Positions 42,170 through 54,125 of a stretch of DNA of 64,000 bases are shown in pieces; positions within the stretch are counted from its first letter, which is position 1; each line of letters starts with the position of its first letter. The position numbers and the translations under genes were made by a program. Origin of the DNA: Asterella californica (Eukaryota; Streptophyta; Marchantiopsida; Marchantiales; Aytoniaceae); assembly GCA_036924285.1 (NCBI GenBank), contig JAYKYS010000002.1, forward strand, positions 39,819,501 through 39,883,500. The letters run 5' to 3'. The notes beneath the pieces were generated by a model, which was not told where the DNA came from, searched no databases, and saw only the letters and a program-made list of their open reading frames with translations.

Positions 42170-45100
42170 TCAAACCGACGAGTCGTCCCCCCTCCTCGTT
42201 CCATTGGCAGCTCCAGCAGAATTGTTATTGTTTCCGTGTATGATATTAAACTTGCATAATGGACAGGTAGCATTGATTCTGAGCCACTTGTCTATACAAA
42301 CACAGTGAAAATGATGTGTACATGGGAGCAACCGCAATTCCACACCATCATCGTAGGCAGAGAGGCAAATACAACACTCCTGGAAAACGGCCAACACAAC
42401 CATGATTAGACTTACAACACTCCTGGAAAACGGCCAAAACAACCATGATCAGACTTAGCAACCTTTACTACATCCACATGTGAATCACCACATGTCTAAC
42501 CATCATGCCCGTAGGAGGCAACTTACCGCATCGTCTGAAGACAAAACTCGTTCATTAGGTTCTTCCGATGACGGTCCAACCAAACTCATGATTCCTCCTT
42601 GGGACTTATCCCCACTGGCTTTATCAAGTCCCCCTGTCCGCCGAAACTTATACTTTGGTAGGAGATTAATATCCTCTTCTGATGCTCCCTCCTGACAACA
42701 ACGAGAAAGGTGATGTGATCAGCTTATAATCTACGTTGAACAAATAATATGTCCTGTTGAACAAATAGTATGTCCTGTTTCTCCGGTGAAACAAACAACA
42801 TACAACAACAAACAACAACACAGAGCGCCCCGATGATGAATCTTGAAAATTGCAAAAGCTAGATTATAAAGGGCTTACGGTCACAAAAACCAATTGATAC
42901 TACATTGAACATATAAAACTCAGAAAGATAGACACATATCACATATAGATTTGTATGGAGATTACCAACCTGATCTGCAACGGCGTACAAGATGGCAATA
43001 ATGCATGGTAGGCAGCAGCAAACGGCTATGCCAATTACACACGCTAAAGCCACACAAAAAACCACGAAGAACACATCGAAGGCCAAAAACACAACGCATA
43101 GCCTGCCAACAATCAAAATATAGGTGTGTTAGTAACAATGTCCCGCTTTCCCGTGTGTGCATCATCTCTGTGTGTCATCTTTGTGTGTGCATCATCTCTG
43201 TGACGTACTTCCTAAATCCATTCAAAGACTTACTTCATTCATCAAAATGTTGCAGACTCAAAAATGAAGCTGCTAGGTCAATCACATTCTCTCTTCGCAA
43301 CTGCTTTCCCTTCTGACTGTACCAGTAAAGACGTGGAGCATCGTGTGTCAGGGCTTGACCACCCGCGGTAATCCAGTAGAATCCGATGATCCACCATACA
43401 AAAGAGAACATCGTGTTTGCAGACTCCAACCGTTTAGCCATGCTGCGCAACGTATGGAGCATAAAATCAGATTACAAGTAACCAGAGTTCCGAGCCATTT
43501 CAAGTTTAAATGTTCCAGAGATTCTTTGACAGGTCTGCTATTCTCATAATTCTAACTATTTTTGTCCAAGTCTTGGCTTCTTCTGCACCTAATAACTGGC
43601 TGATTCTGCAACCGGAGTGATGTTAGCAGATTGGTACAGACCATAAGGGCCATAGTAGGATATCAAACAGCAGCTCTATGTTCAAGGATAGATATGCAGG
43701 GATGGCATATGGCCGAAATGTCTCAACAGACAAGGAAGTTATATGAGAGATGTGACTGTCCCACAGACAATCCTCCGCGAATTCCACCCCTAGGTAGGTT
43801 AGTGTAGAACCCGTAGAATATGTACTGACTGAGAATTCCATGCCTTTCAACCATAGACCCCAAGCCCTGGTTGGAAGGGCTAGAGAACCCAGAGTAAGCA
43901 CATAGCCAAGAGATGAAGGAATTAATACACGCTAAATCTGTAACCTTTAAGCAGAAAATTTCATAACATGGGAAAAGAGCTGGACTAGGCAGGACCCTCA
44001 GAACAGGATACATGACTGCACTAGATGAAGTACAAGCTGTTCTATGCATTGATCTTCTTAATGCATCAGAAAAACCTAGGTCTAAAGTATAGCTAGCACA
44101 TAGTTTGAGAAAAACGTACAGAATGAATATGTAACCAAGACATGTTTTAAGACATTTTTAAACCTATTGCTTCATTCAAACTGCGTAGTAACAGAAGTTA
44201 ATAAAAATCTGGAAACGTAAGAAGTGAGATGAGAATGTGCAGTGAACAGGAAGCATAAGCCGAGCCAATGATCCAGAAACGTGAAGAACCAAAAAGAAAG
44301 AGAGAAGAGTGCGCCAAGAAAATGGCCAAAATCAATGCTTCTGCATAGTGTATATTCCATGTATCGTGTAACTATATCCAATATCTAGTGAGTAGTGAGA
44401 GCGGAAAATAAAGTGTAAGCCCATCTGATCAAAGAGCAGACGGACAGTTATCAGGGTAGAGCGCATCCATGGAAAGTTCAATGTAGAAGACAAAGTAAAG
44501 TCTAGGAAACAAAACTTACGCGTTTTCTACCGTAGTTGAGGCAATGAGGTCTAAAGGAACACCTGGGTAGAGCAAATGTAAGGCTGTGGAACAAAAGCAG
44601 AAAAGGTGGTAAAACTGGTAAAAACAAGAGTAGAAATATCAAACACGCTTCAATTTTCTGCGCAAGGATCAGGTAATGGTAATGGATCAGATCGCAAGGA
44701 TCAGGTGATGGATCAGATCAGGAAATTTTCTGCGCAGCTTTAGGTAATGAGTAGGAGTGCACTCAAGGACCTAACTAGGACATATTACAAGCGGAGCAAG
44801 CAGGTGGAGGACCTCCCGCTGCTTGCACCTCAACCTCATCTCTGATCAGCACCCAGCAAAGAGATGATAGGTTATAGTTGAGTAGGAAAAGTTATCAATA
44901 GAGAAAAACTGAAGACTTCTCCAACTCAGTAGGGCCTCGTCAGTCCAGAAGTTTCATTCCAGATCCGGATATCCGGATACCCGGAGAGGTGAGGCTATAG
45001 ATGAGAAGAACCAACTGAAAGCTGAAGACAGTTCCTACTCAGCAGGGCCTTGTCAGTCAAGGGATTATATTATGTTCCGGCAGTTTATGGGTGAACCACC

Positions 45101-46858
45101 AGTCTCTGTGCAGTGGTAGGGGAGTGAGTTCAGCGGAAGACTATGTATCACATACATATATATATGTAGGGATCAGAAGATGAGAGAAGCACATGCTTAG
45201 ACAAGTTGAAAGAAATATATAGCAAGGTCACATAGCAACTGTAGCAGAGGGAATAATAGGTGGGGCGTAGGAGAAGAGTGCAAAGGTACACTAAACCCTA
45301 AAGCCTAATTTATAGGTCCTGTCAAGATTGGTAACGTAGGGACCAGGGGAAAGGGGTTAGAACCTCGTAGGAAACTTCATAAATATGGTAGTAGTCTTGA
45401 ACAGTTAAAAGTCAATATAACTGCTCTAGAAGGAGATCAACTCACGGAGAAAGAAAGTTGACGGTTGAAATTTGCTAACAGCCGAGATAGTCTCACCTCA
45501 GTTTATAATTCCATACAGACGGAGATAAAAATAAGCAGGTATACTCTTCCTCGCTCAAACTGATCACGATAGTTATAACATCACTAATATAACCGTTCGG
45601 CATGGAATGTGAAGTCGGATAAGCTTCCCCAGTTCTTCCTGCTATTGAAATCTCGCTGACTTGAAGTCATAGTACTGAAACAGGGACCTTTCCCGGCTAA
45701 GCTTGCTCACATCTTCCTACACTGGAAGACGCACATATACTGTTACCTTCAAAAGAACTCCTTCAGCATGGTAAAACGGCGTATCATCGATAAACCACAG
45801 ACCCTGCCTTCCTCTCGTGGCGATAAATTAAAGCCGAGTCTATCTCCCAAGTGACTGAATTTTGGAATATATACTGCCCAATATCGTCAAACGATCCACA
45901 AAACAGCTAAAAAGTAGCATTCTCAAAGATCGTCTCCGCTGTGCGTTTCCAAATAGGTCAATTACATCCAGCCTCCCCAATTGCAGCTAAGTTAATCTCG
46001 TCCGGCTAATCAGGGGCTGGCAGTCCCTGCTCGTACCTTCCACAATATAACCCCAATTAATTAAGGACCGCAACAGTCAAGCGGAGACGACCAGCAGATG
46101 CATCTGATGTGAACCAACAGCTGTAGCTAAGGCAACACTGGGACTGGCGCCACCGCGACAATTACCACTGAGCCGTGATGAAGACGAAAGATCATACCAT
46201 GTGGAAGTACCTCAAGATCCCAATTTACCTTGCCCAGCACGAGTAAACACGCAGTCTCATCTAACAGAGGGCACGGAGCATAACCACGATGGGTGACAGA
46301 TGAGTACCTTGCATGCTCGGTAACACCTTCTTCTTCATCTGACTCTGTGCCAGGATCAACCTCTGCTTCCGCGGTGTTAACAGATGGAGCCTGAGAAGAG
46401 CTGGGGGTAGAGTGGACACCGCTACTTCTTTGATGGCATCGTCGACGGTATTCACAGCAAACACAAAGCATGTGCAAAATGCACTGCAACGCATAGCCTA
46501 GAACCCATACCCGCAAAGGTGTACGCGGCTTCTCCTCCTTACTCAAAATCAAAACCACAAAAGCGACCACAACAAACGCTAAGTTCCATATTAGATCCAA
46601 CACTACAACCGGCTTTGAGTAGGCCCAGTCACTCTGCCGTTCCTCTAGCTGTTCTGCCGCCGATTCTCTTACAAGCATCGACGGCTCTCTCATTAACCTA
46701 CGGCTGCTAGCTCGCCGCAAATATCTTGCGGCACCCTGCACTCTTGTTCCTCCTCGTCGACTCCCTCCTCTTCCATCGTCGCTGCTACCCGGACTCCCGT
46801 TGCTCAGCAATGGTGCAGTATCTACTGCACCATCCGTCAAACTCCGTGCTCTGTCCAT
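42170..46858 (-). CDS. Membrane RING-H2 E3 ubiquitin ligase, five exons
   Basis: Exons on minus: 46858-46308, 43442-43323, 43102-42970, 42691-42527 and 42379-42170. All introns are GT-AG (2865, 220, 278 and 147 bp), phases join without breaks, and the protein is 392 aa. The N-terminal half has [18 protein letters not shown] and [18 protein letters not shown], then hydrophobic spans at about 83-105, 115-135, 196-212 and 225-262. Next is [20 protein letters not shown] (about 267-286), and at the end a RING-H2 finger: Cys325, Cys328, Cys343, His345, His348, Cys351, Cys362 and Cys365. The layout and wording match the plant family typified by Arabidopsis At1g12760 and At4g11680, integral membrane E3 ligases of about 400 aa. 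It would pass ubiquitin from an E2 to a target at a membrane; the target is unknown. Start chosen at the first Met of the conserved frame. Confidence 0.93.
42371..42456 (-). repeat. 43-bp tandem duplication covering the last splice acceptor
   Basis: Two copies (42371-42413 and 42414-42456) with two differences. Each contains TTTTCCAG/GAGTGTTGT on the minus strand, so there are two equivalent acceptors for the RING exon. Only the one at 42380 keeps the frame; the upstream one adds 43 nt and shifts it. Confidence 0.9.
43443..46307 (-). other. Long first intron of the RING gene
   Basis: 2865 bp with no coding signal on either strand. Near 44.93 and 45.04 kb is a loose repeat (CAGTAGGGCCTCGTCAGTC and CAGCAGGGCCTTGTCAGTC). 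Near 44.67-44.73 kb GGATCAGATC-type words recur. Donor GTACTC is weak; acceptor TTGCGCAG. Confidence 0.75.
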
Positions 46859-48560
46859 GGAAAGGCCAGAGAAAGCGCGATTTCCCTGAATAAAACGATG
46901 CGGACGAAATTCAAATTGCTGCGTTCGAAGTTATGACAAAAGTGCAACAATTTCGGCTGTGTTCCGCGGTCCTGTCTGTAATCCGGTTCCAGTCCCGGTT
47001 CGCTCAAGCACCGGAGTAGAACACCAGGGTAAAGTTAGGCGCAAGACTCATCATGTTGGTGATTTCCTTCGCGTTTGGAACTTCCCTCCACTTCAGCAAG
47101 TGGGGCTGTACTCCTCCTCATCAAAGTCCTGGCACAAGCTCCTCTCTCTAGATTTGCGACCCCAACCAGGTAGATCAAGTAGGTTCTTCTGATAGGTTCT
47201 TTCGAAACGATACAACAAGATGTGAAGAAGATTGAGGAAGGCCTTCTTCAACTCTTTATCTCTCTCTCTCCGTTTCTCTCCCTCTCTATTTGCCCGACAG
47301 GACATGTGACCGATATCCTGAGATGAAAGATGAACTCATAACTTGGAAAGGACAGGAAAGCGGATAGACCAAGCAGTCCTTAAGACCTTGGTGCAGGAAC
47401 GCAGGCGACACGAAGGGCAAGGGAAAACACAAAACAGCATGACACCAATATCTAGGCCTCTCGCTCTCTTTTATCTATAGTCTATTGGCTCGACACCTGT
47501 GCTCGAGACTGGGAAAAAGTATGGATCGCTGGCTGCAGAGGACTCACGAGATCGCAAACATGCATCTTCTACTTTACTCGGTAGCCAAGTCTGGTCTGTT
47601 CCTCTTCTGGTGGACTCTCCTCTTCTGAATGAGTGAGGCGAGGCAAGCGAGGCATGTGAGGCTCTCGCGTCCAATTTGTGCTCTCAGATATTCCAACCAT
47701 ACATCACCGCACCCCCCACCCTCCCAAACTCAACTCCACCCCCGTACTCATCGTACTGCAAACACAACCAGAAGACAAGCAGCAGGACTCTGTGTCTCTC
47801 GCCTTCTCCCTTGTTCACACAAACTCCTTCAATCTCCGGTCGCCATGACAGTCAACAACTTTATCGTCCGGATCGCCTCAACTCTTTCTTCCTTTCCCTT
47901 CCTTCTCTCTTCGTCGCGACAGACAGACGAACTAGCACGGTCAACAGATCAGATTTCGAGGACGAAAACGAAAATTTGCTTACTGCGCTCGCCCGGAGCT
48001 CCTCCCACGTCCCTCCTCCCCGATCGCCCCATGGAACCCGCGAACCTGGACCCGCGCCCGGGATCATTCCGTCCGTCCATCCGGTCATGCTATCTATGTA
48101 CATTTACCATTTCCCTCCTCCTCCTCCTGCTCCCTCATGCATCCATCCATCATCATCATCAGGGTCCCTCCCTCATCCACTCCACGCCACGGCGGCGGCC
48201 TTCCCTGCCGGTTTCTCTTCCGGTGAATGTGTAACCGGGTCGGGGGACGAAAATCGACCATCAAGCAAAGCAAACCCTACCCTGAGTTACACAAGTGGCC
48301 AATCCATGTACGAGAAAAGATCCTTCTTTCCCGTTTGGTCTGACAGAAGCTGTTATCGTACGAAGCGCCGTTGCATTTAAGAACCCACCAGGCAGTTCGT
48401 TCCTCCGCCCACGAAAAGTAGCCGTTTGGCATTTCGGTGCCAGGCGTCAACGGCAAATTTCGGTGACAGGAGACTGCATAAGCAGCGCCACGGGCAGGCT
48501 CAAAACTCTGCCGCTTATGTGGCGGTACTAGATTTCTTCTGCTTGTCCTTTCCACCGCCA
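46859..48560. other. Upstream region of the RING gene
   Basis: Holds the 5' leader and promoter of the minus-strand gene. 47.24-47.29 kb is a CT tract on plus (GA on minus). 47.63-48.23 kb is very C/T- and Pro-codon rich on plus, giving two overlapping long ORFs (201 and 234 codons) without domains. These look like composition artefacts. No TATA box could be assigned with confidence. Confidence 0.45.
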
Positions 48561-48683
48561 TGACCGGCAGGGCAGCTGAAATCGAAATATTTCACCTCAC
48601 GTTGAACTCCTCGGACCTACATAGATGCTCGGGATTCAACTTTGGTTCCCGTCTCTCGGTTCTACCCGGCAAATTGGATCCTT

Positions 48684-48757
48684 CGACAACCGGTAGAGGA
48701 ACCCGACAGCGGGTTTTCATCGACAACCGGTACAGGAACTGGACAGCGGGTTTTCAT
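48684..48757. repeat. 37-bp tandem duplication
   Basis: Two adjacent copies of a unit starting CGACAACCGGTA and ending GCGGGTTTTCAT, differing at a few bases. Confidence 0.85.
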
Positions 48758-51538
48758 CCAACCTACCTATAATGGGAATCTGCTTCTCACTGTAGAGACC
48801 CAAATAAGTGATTCAGCAAGTGTAAGTGTGATTCAGCAATATGATCCATGGAGTAAATATATATATTCGCGGTCTGTCTGAGCTCCCTTAGGACGAGAAT
48901 TCGACATTGATCTTCCCAATAAAAGTTCAGCCGTCCGTCCTGAGGACTCCTTACTCCTTAGCTCGACTTTTGATAAGTACTGTGCTTTATTTCTACTGCA
49001 TCTCTCCAGGTGGAGTCACCACGTCAGACTCGGAACCTTTACAGACTTGTTTTATGACTGTATAATTATAAGTTATTATTCTTTATATAAGGTTATTTGT
49101 GCGGTTACTACATAGTGAAGTTCAACTAATGATCAGCCTCGAGTCAAGTTCTAGTCTGGACGGGTACATGAATGTTTGAGGTTTTTATCGTGATCATCTG
49201 CAAACTCATGTCAGTAGACATATTCTCAGCACATGATCAGCCAATGGCTCAAGTTCTCGTATCAATCAAGCAAGTTCAAGGCTTCTTCTGTAACGGAAGA
49301 GTCAGATCGCTGAATTCAAAGTGTATCTTCGTATCGTCCACGTCCAAAAAGCGAGGTGTAGATGGTGTGAGGAGAAAACATTGAACATTCAAAGGTCACA
49401 CGCTGGAAGTTTTCTACGTATATGTGTGTCATCATAGCGAAAGTGGAAACACACCTTCGCCAGGAAACCACAACCCGAAACTAATCTTCTACGAGCCCTT
49501 CGTGCCCCTTCCACTTCTACGAGACTAGACAACATCCATCACTTTTATTTAGTTCGCTTTATGTCGTTTGTGAGACTTGGATAACAAGTCAAGGGGAATG
49601 TCGATGGATATGACGGTGGCATGCTTTCGGAACGGCGACCCCTATGCCCACACGTGACTGATCTATCTGGTACTTTGTGGCCGAGTATCCTCCTCACCTC
49701 CCACGAGCCATGTGTATGATGCTCAGCCATCGTTTACGAGTCGTCTCAAACTCCTCTGTATGTCAAGACGGAGTGTAGATGGAAATTGAGCGGAAGAAAC
49801 TATGACATATTAGCTTAAACTGACAACTGAATCTGGCCAAACATCTTCATAATAATAGTCTTTTGAATGAAGTGTTATTATAAACATGAAATGCATTTTT
49901 GGCGTCGAGGATGAACTTGGTACGCTCTGTCAGATCTTAATTGATCATGTTGGTGAACAATTTTCCCCTCGCAAAGCATTCCCGTCTGAGGCCCGCTCCG
50001 GAATGTCTCTTTGACCTGATAAAACTGTCAGTTTTCTGTCAGTTCTGTACTATTATACATACTTTCTAGATCTTTAGATTAACTTTTATTGCCAGACCAG
50101 ACACACTCTATAAGGGCATCTTCGTTTTTTGCTACTTGTAGGATAGTAGAGCTCAACCGTGATCAGCATTAGTTGATAACTTTCCCTTCATGTAAATATC
50201 TCCTTCTTCTGTTTTCATGTAAATATTTCTTGAGATTATGTGAATTTCCACTTGTAATCAATTGACACTAAAGTCTGAAATTCTGAGTCTCACAACTTGA
50301 CTTTATCTCTTATATAGCGGAAGTCCATTCTAGAGTTTAATGTGCTCAAGAAAGTGATGTTTTTTATTCTCTAACTCATGTTATTCATCTTTTCTTAGGC
50401 GATTGGACGCTACAAAATAAAAGTTCATCGTCAAGTACAGACCGATCCTAATGGAAACTGAACTTGGGTCTATATAACGTTTACCCTCCAAAGTAATTAA
50501 TCAATACAATAAAGATTTTGAATCATTTCTCAATATTAAAATAGTATTTTATGTAAAACTTATTCATGTTGGATACAATTGAATGAAATGTTCTGATATG
50601 CTAGTGAAATTTATGGATCACGTTAAAATTATCCTAGTCAAAATATCATATATTCTTATTCTAATATTTTATCTTGGAAATTTTGTATCTTTTCAGCCAG
50701 TATTAGTAATTTAATATAACAAAACTTTAAGTAAAATTTCAACTTTAAGCACTCAATTTACTACATAAAGGAACTCAAAACTATATTTAATGAAGATTAT
50801 TGATATTGCTTGATTACTAGCAACAAATCCTGATATCTTGTACATCAATATCTCTCTTTCTTATTTATTTCCTCTTGGTCATTGATTTTTTTCACTTTAT
50901 ACTCTATCTTACTTTATACCTTTATATTTTTATAATATACATCTGTAGGAGTAACATAAATAGCGATACACTCTGTGAACGATAAGGGTGTGACGATAGT
51001 ACCAGTCAAATATTTATCCACGTGTAGCTGAGTCGTGAAAACGTTATGAAATAGTGTATGTTGATAGTGTCTATTCTAAGTATTTGAGATCTTTCTCTTC
51101 GTCATTTGAACTCAAATGAAGGTGATTATAATTTACAACAAAAATCTTATCTATGCCGACAGGATATTAAATTTTATATTTTAGATTACCTTTCGATTAT
51201 TGTTATTTTTATTAGCTTCAGCTGTTTGAGTTTAACCTGAGTATGCTTGTTAACCTTTTCTTATCGTCTATTTTTGAATAAAAATTAATTGGCTAATCTC
51301 CTTTAATTTTTTGCAAATATTATTATTTAAATTACATAAAGTTTAAAATGGTATTTTATAATAAAGTATTATTGGACTTAACCCCGGATGCCCCCTGGAA
51401 TACTCCTGGTTAACAGCAGGAATTCATTGTCCAAGAACATAGAAATCTAACAAAGAAAGTTAAAATGAATTTTTTCATAACACTCTGGTTCGATGATAGA
51501 ATATGAAAAGCAAAGACTTAAATCAAAGCTGTTTAATA
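48758..51538. other. AT-rich intergenic, no gene
   Basis: No ORF with a recognisable domain, no RNA gene and no LTR pair seen on either strand. Confidence 0.5.
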
Positions 51539-51626
51539 GCTTTACAATCCGATTCACTCTTGAGTTAGCTTTACAATCCGATTCACTCTTGAGTTAGCTT
51601 TACAATCCGTATTCACTTTTGAGTAA
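51539..51626. repeat. 29-bp unit repeated three times
   Basis: GCTTTACAATCCGATTCACT... at 51539, 51568 and 51597. The first two are identical, the third has one insertion and one substitution. Confidence 0.88.
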
Positions 51627-54038
51627 ACAGTTTTGTATCGATTGAAAAATGTTCAGTGGTAAATTCTTTGGTTTCTTGGAAAAATACAGAATATTCTCTT
51701 CAAACCAAAGAACACGCGAGAGAAAAATGAAATATTCAATTTCCTCCTTTTATACCTGCACTGGAGGTTTAACTTAATATATAATTTCTTGAACAGTCAA
51801 GTGAATCTTGTTAAAATTATAAAAATTCATTGTGTGACAATATGTTTTTTTGGGAAAAATATCTTCTAAATTATTTTTTTGAAAAATAATATATTCCATA
51901 CTTTCTTATTAAAATTAATTCGAGTATATAGATTGCAGATAGGTAGCAGATAAACCATTTATCTGCTGGAAATTATGGTTTTATAACTCGTACTTGAGTA
52001 AAAACTCTATCTGACAATTCATATCTCGTTCACCGGCTTGTGATGATCCGATATGAGTTTAATATGAGAGTCCGGAATTTCAAAATTCAGTTCCGTTGGA
52101 CAGCGAATAATTTTATGAAATACATTTAATTATGGTATTAGTTCATAATGTTATTACAAATTTATTCTTGTGACAAAAAGACTCAATAAATACTTAATGG
52201 TGTTATATAAAATCCAGTGTTATATTAGTAAAATATAGTTTGTATTTGATTAGTTTATTTATCGTACCCCTCTAACCTCAAGCTGAAATTGTGTGAATCG
52301 TAATAATACAAGTGGAAGCATATCCTTGATTTAATAGAAAACACGGTGGCTGCATTGCAGCAATGGGCTCTCTTATACATAAATAATTGTTTTTTATATT
52401 ATAGAATTAAATTATTCATTTTATTAATACGTCCTGAAAATTTTGATTGGTCCCTTTTGATTGGTCCCTTTACTTCACTCCCGGTGATATACTATTTTAT
52501 GTTATTTCCCACGTTAAGAATGTCAGTTTCAGATCGATGCCAGTGAATCCATGGAATAGAGCCAACAAACCTTTCTATAGTTCAGAACAAACTTCAACAA
52601 TCTCGCTCAAAATATTTTGTTTATTTACAGTAGAGTTTAACTATAAGATTTCATACTTGTGATGGTATTTCAATTCACTTTGGTGCGATTCTTTTGAGAT
52701 TTCTTTCAAAAATCCATGTCAATGACATGGATTTTGAACCTTTTATAGCAAGTGTGACACCCGTGCATATTAATTCACCTCGTCCATCTTTGAGAAAGAG
52801 CAATATGCAAAGGTTTAAATAAATGTACACTATGTATTAATGTATATTTGGTTGCAAAAGCCGGCATTTGTACTCTCAGAAGCGCATATTGTGCTCTCCC
52901 TTTATGGGTGTAATTCGGATTTCTCACATCCTTCTCTTCTGTTAAGAATTAACAGTTATCAAATGTTTAAAGTCTTTAAAGTGGACGTTTATATATAACA
53001 TTATATACTGCTGATAACACAAAGCAAAAAAAACCTTTTTTTATTCATGATGCAGATCCAAAACCCAGTCACCATGACCACAACTAATCAATATCCGAAT
53101 TTTCTCCCTAGTTCTTCGCTTGTCTTCTTCTTTATTTAGCTATTTAAAACTAACCTCTATATTCTTCCTCCAATCTCAATTTGAGAAAATTCCATGCGTT
53201 GCTATGAGTCCAGTTATCAAACCTCAATGAGATGCTTCTAGTTGCTGATAGAAGCTTATATCTAAGATACAATATTTAGTTACAAATTAGTTTCGATTAG
53301 AGTCTCTTCTACAACAGTCGAGCTAAAGTTTCACTCATGCTCCACCCACTAACGTTCAATCCATATCTTGGCCAATTTCAGTTCTAAGTTTTGATGGAAG
53401 TCAACTAAAGCTACAACATAAAAAAGGTTCAACATATTTCGACAAATTTCTTCTTCTTATTTTTGTACAATTTCTTTACTGCTAGAAATCTTCAGTCAAC
53501 TTCATTGAATAATCAGCTTCAGTATATTTTTTGTTAACGTTATACTTGATATCTCCAAAGTTCGACTATAATGGAACTAACTCAAACTGAACATACGTGA
53601 GGTAATTAATAGAGTAATTTTGCTGTATAAAAATAGAAAACGTTATGTAGAAGTATTTATATTTCTTTTCTGAATCATTTCACATTGTAACAAAGTATAC
53701 TTTTAGAAAACATGAAGTATCTTTATACATTATTTCTGAATGATATATTAAGACAGTGTGAGATTAAGAGGCAAAGTTCATGGACCTGTTGGAGGTTTGT
53801 ACTCCAATAAGTTGATTAGAGAGGAAAAAGATAGGAGAAATCAATTATAGCATACAATATTTATATAATTATTTAACTATAATATACTATAATATTTAAA
53901 ATACAAAAATAGTATCATAATATATATATATTATGAAAATTTGTAATTATATTTCCAACTGTAAAGGACAATTTACTGAACTTTTGGATATATTTTATTA
54001 ATACTGGCAAAGGAGTTGTTATGAAGTCTATGATTCGA
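51627..54038. other. AT-rich intergenic, no gene
   Basis: Nothing coding recognised. At 52764-52809 an 8-bp perfect inverted pair (TGCATATT...AATATGCA) encloses a TTCACCTCGTCCATCTT segment that resembles the fold-back repeats at 60.7 and 62.4 kb. Confidence 0.5.
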
Positions 54039-54125
54039 TAGCTCATCTGACCAACTCATATCTTGGTCATCTCATCGCGTATAGCTCATCTTGACCAACT
54101 CATATGTTGGTCATCTCATAGCGTA
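54039..54125. repeat. 43-44 bp tandem duplication
   Basis: TAGCTCATCT(T)GACCAACTCATAT(C/G)TTGG... at 54039-54081 and 54082-54125. Each unit also has a partly palindromic core (CCAACTCATATNTTGG). Confidence 0.85.

Noticed and set aside
47629..48380. Two overlapping ORFs (201 and 234 codons), Pro- and Ser-rich
   Set aside because: They overlap in different frames in a C/T-rich stretch, lack domains, and are explained by base composition upstream of the RING gene.
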